64,000 nucleotides of DNA, taken from NCBI RefSeq assembly GCF_016921115.1, contig NZ_JAFFZS010000002.1:186001-250000 (forward strand), written 5' to 3'. Below, piece after piece: positions 1 to 7,664 of this stretch. Below the pieces are notes generated by a model, which did not search any database, was not told the DNA's origin, and was given only the letters and a program-made list of their open reading frames with translations. Numbering within the stretch: the stretch's first letter is position 1; the number at the start of each line of letters is the position of its first letter. This stretch comes from Streptomyces actuosus (GTDB lineage Bacteria > Actinomycetota > Actinomycetes > Streptomycetales > Streptomycetaceae). A program made the translations under genes and the position numbers.

Positions 1-81
1 GGGCAGCGCGCCGAGGATGAGGGCTCGGCGGCGTCCGAGCAGGGCCCGGTAGGTGAGCCGGGCGACGGTGGGGTCGTACAT
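1..81 (-). CDS. ABC exporter permease, N-terminal fragment (runs off the window)
   Basis: Only the first 27 codons lie in the window, beginning MYDPTVARLTYRALLGRRRA. An AGGAGG ribosome binding site precedes the ATG. The short cytoplasmic N-terminus followed by a basic stretch and a hydrophobic start (LILGALP) fits an ABC-2 type permease. It lies 9 bp downstream of an ABC ATPase gene on the same strand, so it is most likely the last gene of the ATPase/permease operon. The family call rests mainly on context. Confidence 0.55.
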   Translation of the reverse strand, partial: MYDPTVARLTYRALLGRRRALILGALP

Positions 82-90
82 TTCGGCCTC

Positions 91-1002
91 CTACGCCGCG
101 ACCAGGTACGAGAAAACGGATTCGAGGGACTCGTCGGACGGCGACACCGTCAGCAGCCGGATGCCGTGGTCCCGGGCGACGCGCGGCAGCAGGGTGGTGA
201 AGCGGGCGAAGTCGACGGCCTGGACGCGCAGCGCGCCCTCGGCCGTGTCGACCTCGATGCCGGACGTCGACGGGTCGGCGATCAGCGCGGCCGCCAGGGC
301 GCGGTCGTCGCTGGAGCGGACCAGGTAGCGGTGCGGACGGTCGGTCATCAGGCGGCGGATCCGGCGGAAGTCGCCGCCGGCCGCGTGCCGTCCGGCGACG
401 ATCACCTCGATGTGCCAGGCGAGCTGCTCGACCTCCTCCAGGATGTGGGAGGAGAACAGCACGGTGCGGCCCTCGGCGCCCATGCGCCGCAGCAGTTCCA
501 TGAGCTGCATGCGCTGGCGCGGATCCATGCCGTTGAACGGCTCGTCGAGCAGCAGCAGCGACGGGTCGTGGACGAGGGCGCTGGCCATCTTCACCCGCTG
601 CCGCATGCCCTTGGAGTAGGTGGCGATCTTGCGGTCCTGCGCGTACTCCATCTCGACGGTGGCCAGGGCGCGCGCCGCCGCCTTCGCGCCGAGGCCGTGC
701 AGTTCGGCGTTGGCCACGACGAACTCGCGTCCGGTGAGGAAGTCGTACATGGCCTCGCGCTCGGGCACGATGCCGATGTGGCGGTAGATCTCCTCGTTGC
801 GCCACACGGGCCGCCCGTCGAGGGTGACGGAGCCGGTGGAGGGCGCGAGGAAGCCGCCCATCATGTTGATGAGGGTGGACTTTCCGGCACCGTTGGGGCC
901 GAGCAGCCCGGTGACGCCGGGGCCGATGGTCATGGTGATGTCGTTGACGGCGACCACGTTGCCGAACCAGCGGGAGACGTGGTCGAGGGAGAGCGTGGTC
1001 AC
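91..1002 (-). CDS. ABC transporter ATP-binding protein
   Basis: About 303 residues, the usual length for a DrrA/CcmA-type exporter ATPase. Walker A is GPNGAGKST near residue 40, the signature is the variant YSKGMRQR, and Walker B is LLLLDEP followed by FNGMDP. SSHILEE is the H-loop region. The C-terminal 80 residues form the usual accessory domain. The GTG start is chosen because it overlaps the stop of the upstream permease in a 4-bp GTGA arrangement, a typical translational-coupling junction. It would energise the neighbouring ABC-2 permease. The substrate is not evident. Confidence 0.9.
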   Translation of the reverse strand: MTTLSLDHVSRWFGNVVAVNDITMTIGPGVTGLLGPNGAGKSTLINMMGGFLAPSTGSVTLDGRPVWRNEEIYRHIGIVPEREAMYDFLTGREFVVANAELHGLGAKAAARALATVEMEYAQDRKIATYSKGMRQRVKMASALVHDPSLLLLDEPFNGMDPRQRMQLMELLRRMGAEGRTVLFSSHILEEVEQLAWHIEVIVAGRHAAGGDFRRIRRLMTDRPHRYLVRSSDDRALAAALIADPSTSGIEVDTAEGALRVQAVDFARFTTLLPRVARDHGIRLLTVSPSDESLESVFSYLVAA

Positions 1003-1907
1003 AGTCCCACCTTCTTGTAGCGGCGCAGCAGCAGCCCGTAGGCGGCGGCGATCAGGCCCAGGACGACGGCGAGGTAGACGATGCCCTGGGCGGTGTCGGG
1101 CCCGTGCCCGCCGGGGTGGGAGGGCTCCGCGCCGAGGAAGGCCGACTGCACGCCGTCGATGAGGGTGACCGGTGAGAACAGGCCGATCCACGGGATGGCG
1201 CCGGGGTTGTCCTGGGAGTCGGCGATGGCCTGGAGGGTGGAGACCGCGCCGTAGGAGATGATCAGTACGGCGATCACGGCCGCGATGCCGAAGCCGCGGC
1301 GCGGGGTGACCGAGGCGATGACGAGGCCGATGCCGGCGAAGAGCAGCGAGAGCAGTGCCACGGAGAGAAGACCCTGTGCGCATCCCTCGGTCTGGTCGGC
1401 GAAGTCGAGCTTGGCGAGCAGCGCGCCGACGTAGAGCACGAGCAGCGGCGCCGCGGTGAGGACGAACAGCGCCGACGCCAGCGCCGCGAACTTCGCCCGG
1501 ACGTAGTCCGCGGTCTCGATGGGGCGCGAGAAGTACAGCGGGACGGTCTTGAAGCGCAGGTCCCGCGAGACGGACTGGGGTGCCTGCGAGGCGACGTACA
1601 GGCAGATCACCGACTGCATGATGATCGCGTAGCGCGTGTACGCGACGGGCAGGTCGTGCGCCTTGGTGGCGACGGCCACGGCGACCATGATCGCCGCGGG
1701 AACGCACATCACCACGAACAGCAGCATCGGCAGGACCTTGGACTTCGCCGACCGGCCCAGGCCGTAGGCGCCGCGCAGGGACTGCGAGTACAGCGCGCGG
1801 GTCGCGTACGAGCGGCCGAGGCGCGGGCCGTCGTAGGCGCGGTAGCCGATGTCGTGGATACGGGTCTGGTCTGCGGACGTCGCGGCTGCGGAATGCTCAA
1901 CCGCCAT
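999..1907 (-). CDS. ABC transporter permease (ABC-2 type)
   Basis: About 302 residues with a soluble N-terminus (RIHDIGYRAYDGPRLG, a motif common in these actinobacterial permeases) followed by about six hydrophobic segments, including VLPMLLFVVMCVPAAIMVAV and VYLAVVLGLIAAAYGLLL. The start ATG follows an AAGGAGG site and overlaps the end of the upstream ATPase gene by 11 bp. The stop overlaps the next ATPase start. The gene order ATPase-permease-ATPase-permease suggests two related export modules transcribed together. The substrate is unknown. Confidence 0.85.
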   Translation of the reverse strand: MAVEHSAAATSADQTRIHDIGYRAYDGPRLGRSYATRALYSQSLRGAYGLGRSAKSKVLPMLLFVVMCVPAAIMVAVAVATKAHDLPVAYTRYAIIMQSVICLYVASQAPQSVSRDLRFKTVPLYFSRPIETADYVRAKFAALASALFVLTAAPLLVLYVGALLAKLDFADQTEGCAQGLLSVALLSLLFAGIGLVIASVTPRRGFGIAAVIAVLIISYGAVSTLQAIADSQDNPGAIPWIGLFSPVTLIDGVQSAFLGAEPSHPGGHGPDTAQGIVYLAVVLGLIAAAYGLLLRRYKKVGL

Positions 1908-2865
1908 GGCCGGTCGCCTCCTTCCGCGGCTCGTCGCTGCTGGTGAACACTTCCGAGATGTGGTGCCGGCGCTGCTCCATGCGGACCAGTCCGAGGCCGA
2001 GGCCGGCGACGGTGTCGCGGACCAGGTCGTAGGTCTCCTCTCCGCTCGCGGTGAGCAGCAGGGTGTGGCCCGCGCCGGGCAGGCCGCTGCCGTCCTGGAC
2101 ACCGACACCGAGCGCGCCGAGGGCCTCGCGCACCGCGAGGGTGCCGTCGGGGTGCTCGTCGGAGTCGGTGACCTCGATGGCGAGGGTGGTGGTGGTCTGG
2201 GTGAAGTCGGTGGTGGAGCTGGAGCGCAGGAGTTTGCCGCCGTCGATCACGACGACGTGGTCGCAGGTGCGTTCCAGTTCGCCGAGGAGGTGGGAGGTGA
2301 CCAGGACCGAGATGCCGAAGTCGCGGTGGATGCGGCGGATCAGTCCGAGCATCTCGTCGCGGCCGACGGGGTCGAGGCCGTTGGTCGGCTCGTCCAGGAA
2401 GACCAGCTGCGGGTCGTGCACGAGGGCCTGGGCGAGCTTCACACGCTGCTTCATTCCCGTGGAGTAGCCGCCGATGGGGCGGTAGCGCTCTTCGTACAGG
2501 CCGACGTGGCGCAGGGTGTCGGCGGTGCGCTCGCGGGCGGCGGTGGGCGGCAGACCGGACATGCGAGCCATATGCACGACGAACTCGGTGGCCGAGACGT
2601 CGGGCGGCAGGCAGTCGTGCTCGGGCATGTAGCCGACGCGCTCGCGGATGGCGGTGCCCCGGGCCGCGACGTCGAGTCCGAGCACCTCGGCGCGGCCCTC
2701 CGAGGCGGGGGACAGGCCGAGCAGGATCTTGATGAGGGTGGACTTGCCGGCACCGTTGGCGCCGACGAGTCCGGTCACTCCGGGTCCGATGTCCACGGAC
2801 AGCCGGTCGAGGGCGGTCACCCGGGGGAACCGCTTGCTCAGGCTTTCGGTCGCGATCACAGTCAC
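1897..2865 (-). CDS. ABC transporter ATP-binding protein (first gene of the operon)
   Basis: About 322 residues from the GTG at 2865. Walker A is GANGAGKST, the signature is YSTGMKQR, Walker B is LVFLDEPTNGLDP, and the H-loop is TSHLL. It is a second exporter ATPase in the same operon. An in-frame alternative start lies at 2892, but 2865 is preferred because TATCGT on the minus strand ends 7 nt before it and no Shine-Dalgarno sequence is visible, as expected for a leaderless message. GTG at 2859 is another possibility. Confidence 0.85.
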   Translation of the reverse strand: MTVIATESLSKRFPRVTALDRLSVDIGPGVTGLVGANGAGKSTLIKILLGLSPASEGRAEVLGLDVAARGTAIRERVGYMPEHDCLPPDVSATEFVVHMARMSGLPPTAARERTADTLRHVGLYEERYRPIGGYSTGMKQRVKLAQALVHDPQLVFLDEPTNGLDPVGRDEMLGLIRRIHRDFGISVLVTSHLLGELERTCDHVVVIDGGKLLRSSSTTDFTQTTTTLAIEVTDSDEHPDGTLAVREALGALGVGVQDGSGLPGAGHTLLLTASGEETYDLVRDTVAGLGLGLVRMEQRRHHISEVFTSSDEPRKEATGHGG

Positions 2866-2872
2866 GTCGTCG

Positions 2873-2878
2873 ACGATA
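2873..2878 (-). promoter_or_regulatory. -10 box of leaderless ABC operon
   Basis: TATCGT on the minus strand, 7 nt before the GTG at 2865. It fits the actinobacterial TANNNT -10 pattern. The -35 region is weak. Confidence 0.5.
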
Positions 2879-3006
2879 GTGACGCACACCACGGAGGTCG
2901 TCAGACCGAAGAGCCGTCCTGGCGTCAGCCTGCAGTCGTACGGGCCCGTAGGGGATCTGCTCCCTGAGAGCTACGCGCCGCGTGCGCGCCGACTCCGACC
3001 TCCCTA

Positions 3007-3036
3007 TTGACGCCGTCTCTAACAAGTGCCAGATTC
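3007..3036 (+). promoter_or_regulatory. Putative promoter for the M24 peptidase/fusion operon
   Basis: TTGACG at 3007-3012 and CAGATT at 3030-3035 with a 17-bp spacer, about 60 bp upstream of the gene at 3095. It lies in the intergenic space between divergent operons. Confidence 0.45.
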
Positions 3037-3094
3037 GCCCATGTCACGTTACGGGCACGTAGCGCAGTCGCCGAGAACCGCTGGAGGCGTTGGC

Positions 3095-3937
3095 ATGACG
3101 ACGGCAGTGACCCGCGAAGTCTCCGCCGAACTGCGGGGATTCAGGCGGGTGCAGCGCCTGGCGTACGAGTGCGCCGAGGCGGTGGCGGCCCGGCTGGAAC
3201 CGGGTGTGACCGAGCGTGAGGCGGCCCGGATGCAGCGTGAGTGGCTGCGCGAGCGGGGTGTCGCGGACTGGTTCCACATGCCGTTCGCCTGGTTCGGGGA
3301 CCGGACGGCGTTCGTGAACTTCCGGGTGCCGCTCCAGTTCTTTCCCACCGACCGCCGCCTGGAGCCCGGGATGCCGTTCATCCTGGACATGGCCCCGGTG
3401 TTCGAGGGATGCACCGCGGACATCGGCTACTCGGGCGCCCTCGGCCCCAACCCGGTGCAGCACCGGCTGACGGCCGACCTGGAGGCGCACCGTGCGCTGA
3501 TCCTCGACGAGGTGCGCGAGCGGCGGCCCCTGCGGGAGATCTACGAGGACGTGGACCGCCTCATGGTCCGCCAGGGTTGTGCCAACCGGCACCGCGCCTA
3601 CCCGTTCGGGGTGATCGCGCACAAGGTGGACCGGGTCCGCCCGCGCCGCTTCTCGCCGCGGCTCTTCGGGTTCGGCACACAGGCCCTGAAGGGGCTGGCG
3701 AGCGACGTGCTGCACGGCCACCGCGAGGGATGGTCCCCGCTGTGGTCGCCGTACCGGTTCTCCGACCACCCGCCGCAACCGGGCCTGTGGGCGGTGGAAC
3801 CGCACCTCGGTTTCCGCGGCACCGGCGCGAAGTTCGAGGAGATCCTGGTCGTCACGGACTCGCGGGATCCCGAGGAGAGCGCCTTCTGGCTGGACGACGA
3901 TCTGCCGCACGTGCGGCGCTGGGCGGAGGACAAGTGA
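3095..3937 (+). CDS. M24 family (aminopeptidase P/creatinase-like) metallopeptidase
   Basis: 280 residues. The pita-bread fold pattern is visible: LDMAPVFEGCTADIGYS supplies the two metal-binding Asp residues spaced as in M24 enzymes. VEPH and KFEEILVVT supply the two late Glu positions, and a His-containing PFGVIAHK segment lies between them. The start ATG at 3095 follows GGAGG. The stop overlaps the next start (GTGA). Family members cleave X-Pro or creatine-like substrates, but some have other roles, and the short N-terminal region gives no substrate clue. Coupling to a hydrolase-SDR fusion hints at a small catabolic pathway. Confidence 0.75.
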   Translation: MTTAVTREVSAELRGFRRVQRLAYECAEAVAARLEPGVTEREAARMQREWLRERGVADWFHMPFAWFGDRTAFVNFRVPLQFFPTDRRLEPGMPFILDMAPVFEGCTADIGYSGALGPNPVQHRLTADLEAHRALILDEVRERRPLREIYEDVDRLMVRQGCANRHRAYPFGVIAHKVDRVRPRRFSPRLFGFGTQALKGLASDVLHGHREGWSPLWSPYRFSDHPPQPGLWAVEPHLGFRGTGAKFEEILVVTDSRDPEESAFWLDDDLPHVRRWAEDK

Positions 3938-5688
3938 CGCTGAAGGGTGCGCGCGAGCGCCGGGTACGGGCCGGTGGGGTCGATCTGTGCGTGGTCGAGC
4001 TGGGCGACCCCGGGCAGCCGACGGTGGTGCTGGTGCACGGCTATCCGGACAGCAAGGAGGTGTGGTCCGAGGTCGCGTCCCGGCTGGCCGACCGCTTCCA
4101 CGTCGTCCTGTACGACGTCCGCGGGCACGGCCGTTCCTCCGCTCCCCTGCCGCTGCGCGGCGGTTTCACGCTGGAGAAGCTCACCGACGACTTCCTCGCC
4201 GTCGCGAACGCGGTCAGCCCCGGCCGGCCCGTCCACCTCGTCGGCCACGACTGGGGCTCGGTGCAGGGCTGGGAGTTCGTGACGGTCCGGCGCACGCAGG
4301 GCAGGATCGCCTCCTTCACCTCCATGTCGGGTCCCTCCCTGGACCACTTCGGCCACTGGATCGGGCAGCGGGTCAAGCGGCCCACCCCGCGCCGCGTCGG
4401 CCAACTCCTCGGCCAGGGCGCCAAGTCGTGGTACGTCTACCTGCTGCACACTCCCCGGCTGCCCGAACTCGCCTGGCGGGGACCGCTCGGCAGGCGCTGG
4501 CCGCGTCTGCTGGAGCGGTTGGAGAAGGTTCCCCGCGGCGACTACCCGACCGCCTCGCTGCCCGACGACGCGGCGCACGGCGCCTGGTTGTACCGCGACA
4601 ACGTGCGGGCGCGGCTGAGCAGACCGCGCGCCGACGCCTACGCGCACGCTCCGGTGCAGCTCGTCACGCCCGAGGACGACGCCTATCTGTCGCAGCGGCT
4701 CTACGACGAACTGGAGTCCTGGGCACCGCAGTTGACCCGCCGCGTGCTGCCCGCCGGGCACTGGGTCCCGCGTACCCGGCCGGACCGGGTCAGCGCCTGG
4801 ATCGAGGAGTTCGTCACGGCCGTCGAGGGCGGCCGTCCCGAACAGCGGCCCACCGGCCGGTACTCGGACCGCTTCGGAGGGCAGCTCGTACTGGTCACGG
4901 GCGCGGGTAGCGGAATCGGCCGGGCCACGGCGTTCGCGTTCGCCGAGGCAGGTGCCCGCGTGGTGGCCGTCGACCGCGATACCGAAAGCGCGGTGCGCAC
5001 CGCCGAGTTGGCACGTCTCGTCGGCGCACCCGAGGCCTGGTCGGAGACCGCCGACGTCTCCGACGAGCAGGCCATGGAGAAGCTCGCCGAGAAGGTCCAC
5101 ACCGAACTCGGCGTCGTGGACGTACTGGTGAACAACGCGGGCATCGGTCTGTCCGGCGGATTCTTCGACACGACGTCCGACGACTGGCGCAAGGTCCTCG
5201 ATGTCAATCTGTGGGGAGTCATCCACGGGTGCCGCCTCTTCGGACGGCAGATGTCCGAGCGCGGCCAAGGCGGCCACATCGTCAACATCGCCTCCGCGGC
5301 GGCCTATCAGCCGTCGCGCGCCCTGCCCGCCTACAGCACATCGAAGGCCGCCGTGCTGATGCTCTCCGCATGCCTGCGGGCCGAACTGGCCGGGCAGGAC
5401 ATCGGGGTTACGGCGATCTGCCCCGGGCTGGTCAACACGAACATCACCACGACGGCGCGTTTCACGGGCGTCGACGCGGAGGAGGAGGCCCGCCGGCAGC
5501 AGCGCACCGCCCGCCTCTACGGGCGGCGCAACTACCCGCCGGAGAAGGTGGCCGACGCGATTCTGCGTGCCGTGGCCCGCGACGAAGCGGTGGTGCCGGT
5601 GACGCCCGAGGCGCGCGGCGCACACCTTCTGTCCCGTTTCTCCCCAATGGTGTTGAGGGCACTGGCCCGCATCAAGCCTCCTGTGTGA
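3934..5688 (+). CDS. Fused alpha/beta-hydrolase - short-chain dehydrogenase
   Basis: 584 residues in two catalytic halves. Residues 1-300 are an alpha/beta hydrolase with oxyanion motif HGYP at 35-38, nucleophile elbow GHDWG with Asp106 (an Asp nucleophile is typical of epoxide hydrolases and haloalkane dehalogenases), and a late AGHWV supplying the His. Residues about 315-584 are an SDR with TGAGSGIG at 322-329, NNAG, and YSTSK at 467-471. The GTG start overlaps the preceding stop and follows GGAGGA. The fusion implies sequential hydrolysis and redox chemistry on a lipid-like substrate. The substrate is unknown, and the SDR half also resembles general oxidoreductases. Confidence 0.88.
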   Translation: MTLKGARERRVRAGGVDLCVVELGDPGQPTVVLVHGYPDSKEVWSEVASRLADRFHVVLYDVRGHGRSSAPLPLRGGFTLEKLTDDFLAVANAVSPGRPVHLVGHDWGSVQGWEFVTVRRTQGRIASFTSMSGPSLDHFGHWIGQRVKRPTPRRVGQLLGQGAKSWYVYLLHTPRLPELAWRGPLGRRWPRLLERLEKVPRGDYPTASLPDDAAHGAWLYRDNVRARLSRPRADAYAHAPVQLVTPEDDAYLSQRLYDELESWAPQLTRRVLPAGHWVPRTRPDRVSAWIEEFVTAVEGGRPEQRPTGRYSDRFGGQLVLVTGAGSGIGRATAFAFAEAGARVVAVDRDTESAVRTAELARLVGAPEAWSETADVSDEQAMEKLAEKVHTELGVVDVLVNNAGIGLSGGFFDTTSDDWRKVLDVNLWGVIHGCRLFGRQMSERGQGGHIVNIASAAAYQPSRALPAYSTSKAAVLMLSACLRAELAGQDIGVTAICPGLVNTNITTTARFTGVDAEEEARRQQRTARLYGRRNYPPEKVADAILRAVARDEAVVPVTPEARGAHLLSRFSPMVLRALARIKPPV

Positions 5689-5763
5689 GGCGAGTTGGCC
5701 GGAGACAACTCAAACCTGGTGGGGGCAAAGGTTGTTGGTCAAGCACCCTGCAAGGCAGGCGTC

Positions 5764-5817
5764 TTGTCCACAGAATCGGCAACTAGCCTGTGCATAACTG
5801 TAGTTGCTTGTGGATCA
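5764..5817. promoter_or_regulatory. Cluster of DnaA-box-like 9-mers upstream of kptA
   Basis: TTGTCCACA at 5764-5772 matches the Streptomyces DnaA-box consensus. TGTGCATAA (5789-5797) and TGTGGATCA (5809-5817) are inverted-orientation near matches. The rest of 5689-5874 shows no gene. Confidence 0.45.
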
Positions 5818-5874
5818 AACCTTCGGCACGCAATCGACGTGCGTGATCCTCGTCTCGTCGCTCATGCTGATGCG

Positions 5875-6423
5875 ATGGACGAAAGACGCACCGTGAAGGT
5901 GTCGAAGTACCTCTCGAAGCATCTGCGGCACCAACCGGAACGCATCGGGCTCACGCTCGACGAAGGCGGCTGGACCGAGATCGACACCCTGCTCTCGGCG
6001 GCCGCCGCGCACGGGTTCCGGTTCACCCGCGAAGAACTCGACCACGTGGTGGCCGCCAACGACAAGAAGCGGTTCGCGATCGAGGGCACGCGCATCCGCG
6101 CCAGCCAGGGCCACAGCGTCGACGTCGACCTGGGCCTGCCGCCCGCGACCCCGCCGGAGTACCTCTACCACGGGACGGTGGCCCGCCGTCTGGACGCGAT
6201 CCGTGCGGAGGGGCTGCGGCCGATGAACCGGCACGATGTGCACCTCTCCGCCGACCGCGAGACCGCCACCCGGGTCGGCGCCCGCCGCGGACGGCCCGTC
6301 GTGCTGGCGGTGGACGCGGGCGCCATGCACCGCGACGGCCATGTCTTCCACCTGAGTGCCAACGGGGTGTGGCTGACGAAGGCCGTGCCTGCGCGGTACC
6401 TACGGTTCACGGAACCGCGTTGA
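5875..6423 (+). CDS. kptA: RNA 2'-phosphotransferase (Tpt1/KptA)
   Basis: 182 residues, normal for the family. The N-terminal winged-helix half has SKYLSKHLRHQPERIGL and DEGGWTEIDTLL. The C-terminal ADP-ribosyl-transferase-like half has YHGT, the NRHDVHLS segment and HVFHLSANGVWL. The enzyme transfers a 2'-phosphate from RNA to NAD+. In bacteria without tRNA splicing its physiological role is unclear. The ATG at 5875 places the conserved VSKYLSKHLRH block close to the N-terminus. It is monocistronic and preceded by a DnaA-box-like cluster. Confidence 0.93.
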   Translation: MDERRTVKVSKYLSKHLRHQPERIGLTLDEGGWTEIDTLLSAAAAHGFRFTREELDHVVAANDKKRFAIEGTRIRASQGHSVDVDLGLPPATPPEYLYHGTVARRLDAIRAEGLRPMNRHDVHLSADRETATRVGARRGRPVVLAVDAGAMHRDGHVFHLSANGVWLTKAVPARYLRFTEPR

Positions 6424-6458
6424 GCCCTCCCCCACCGCCGCCGGCACGAGGGCGCCCC

Positions 6459-6630
6459 GTGGCCTGGGCGTTCGCCGAGAGCCTCGGCTTTCCACACCGC
6501 GTACTCCTGGGACCACCTGTCCTGGCGCGGCTTTCGGGTCGGTCCCTGGTTCGGTTCCGTCCCCGTCCCGACCCTGCGGCAGCCGTGCCCGTCACCGAGC
6601 CGATGCGGCTGGGCACCCTGGTGATCCCGG
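6459..6630 (+). pseudogene. Fragment of an LLM-class (luciferase-like, F420/FMN) oxidoreductase
   Basis: Three frame-shifted pieces match the N-terminal third of the intact gene at 9571-10464. WAFAESLGF is in one frame, WDHLSWRGFRVGPWFGSVP follows in a second, and VPVTEPMRLGTLVI is back in the first. The intact protein reads [28 protein letters not shown] and [11 protein letters not shown] at the corresponding places. No start codon and no C-terminal portion remain. It is evidently a decayed copy or remnant left between kptA and the TetR gene. Confidence 0.75.
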
Positions 6631-6647
6631 GAACTCACCCGGGCCGG

Positions 6648-7235
6648 TCACTCGGGATACGGCGGGGCGACCACCACTTCAGCGAGTTCCACGGCGAGTT
6701 CGGGGGAGACGGGGTCGCCGGTGATGAGCAACCTGAAGTAGGCCGGACCGAGCAGGAGATCGACGGCCAGCTCCACATCGGCCGATCGCAGCAGGTTCTG
6801 CTCCTGGGCGCGGCGCAGCACCTGTCGGAGGACCTCGCGCCTGTCCCTCTCCACCTCGCGCAGGGCGGCGGCGAGCTCGGGCGATCTGGGCAGTTCACTG
6901 ACCAGCCCGGCAATGACGCGGCCGAGTTCGGTGCCGGTGAGGAGGCGCATGGTGTTGGACAGCACGGTGACGAGGTCCGCCCGCAGGTCGGCGGTGTGCG
7001 GGGCTTCGGGGTTGGTCCGTGCGAAGGCGTCCCGGACCGCAGCCGCAATCAGCTCCGTTCGGTCCTTCCATCGCCGGTACACCGTGGGCCGTGAGACGCC
7101 CGCACGGCCGGCCACCGCGTCGACCGACACTCCGGCCGCCCCACTCTCGGCCAGAAGCTCGACCGTGGCCCGCAGGATGCGTGCGGAGGCTTCGTCGCTG
7201 CGCGGCCTGCCCGGCGCGGGTCGTCGCTCACCCAC
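6648..7235 (-). CDS. TetR-family transcriptional regulator
   Basis: 195 residues. The N-terminal helix-turn-helix is clear (ILRATVELLAESGAAGVSVDAVAGRAGVSRPTVYRRW in outline, residues about 19-55). The C-terminal ligand domain resembles the TetR_C group with LRADLVTVLSNTMRLL and LLGPAYFRLLITGDPVS. The GTG start overlaps the end of the darcynin gene by 8 bp, so the two are probably translated together. The 37-bp palindrome at 7609-7645, in front of that operon and of the divergent SDR, is the likely operator, giving autoregulation. Confidence 0.9.
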   Translation of the reverse strand: MGERRPAPGRPRSDEASARILRATVELLAESGAAGVSVDAVAGRAGVSRPTVYRRWKDRTELIAAAVRDAFARTNPEAPHTADLRADLVTVLSNTMRLLTGTELGRVIAGLVSELPRSPELAAALREVERDRREVLRQVLRRAQEQNLLRSADVELAVDLLLGPAYFRLLITGDPVSPELAVELAEVVVAPPYPE

Positions 7236-7575
7236 CGGCCACCGGCCCCTGCGCGGCGACGGCCCTGTCGTATGCGGTGAACCCGTCTTCGACCCCGATC
7301 ACGGTCTGCTTCATCTCGACGTACGGTACCGAGAACAACTCGGTGTCCCGAACCGCCTCCCAGAACATGTAGTAGCCGGAGAGGTCCTCGGTCTCGACGA
7401 ACAGGATGTCGCTGAAGTCGGCGCAGAACGCCTCCACGTCGAACCAGCGCAACCGGACTCCTTCAGCCCGGGCGGCCAGGGACTTGACGGTCTCCCAGAC
7501 ACGGGCCCGCTCGCTCCGGTCCAACCGGAGCCAGGCGGGCTGGAACTGCAGCATGTTCATCACCATGTACGTCAC
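7228..7575 (-). CDS. Darcynin-family small protein
   Basis: 115 residues with no signal peptide or membrane segment. The pattern of about 110 residues with LQFQPAWLRLDRSERARVW, RLRWFDVEAFCADFSDILFVET and YYMFWEAVRDTELFSVPYV resembles the darcynin family, whose biochemical function is not established. GTG at 7575 follows AAGGAGC. It is co-transcribed with the TetR gene and divergent from an SDR. A dimeric ferredoxin-like alpha/beta barrel small-molecule binding or oxygenase-like role is conceivable but not shown. Confidence 0.7.
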   Translation of the reverse strand: MTYMVMNMLQFQPAWLRLDRSERARVWETVKSLAARAEGVRLRWFDVEAFCADFSDILFVETEDLSGYYMFWEAVRDTELFSVPYVEMKQTVIGVEDGFTAYDRAVAAQGPVAGG

Positions 7576-7608
7576 GATGCTCCTTCTCCTGCGCCGGCAC
7601 TTCCCGGC

Positions 7609-7645
7609 CTCATTTCATTACAGTACAGTGCTGTAATGAAATGAG
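7609..7645. promoter_or_regulatory. 37-bp perfect palindromic operator between TetR-darcynin and SDR
   Basis: Arms CTCATTTCATTACAG (7609-7623) and its exact reverse complement (7631-7645) flank the 7-bp spacer TACAGTG. The site is centred between divergent starts at 7575 and 7665 and is the obvious binding site for the TetR protein. Confidence 0.8.
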
Positions 7646-7664
7646 AACGAGGCAGGGGGTGGAG

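Noticed and set aside
3241..3933. Upstream extension of the hydrolase-SDR open frame through the M24 gene.
   Set aside because: The extra frame is a GC-driven shadow of the M24 gene. The coupled GTG at 3934 with GGAGGA explains the start.
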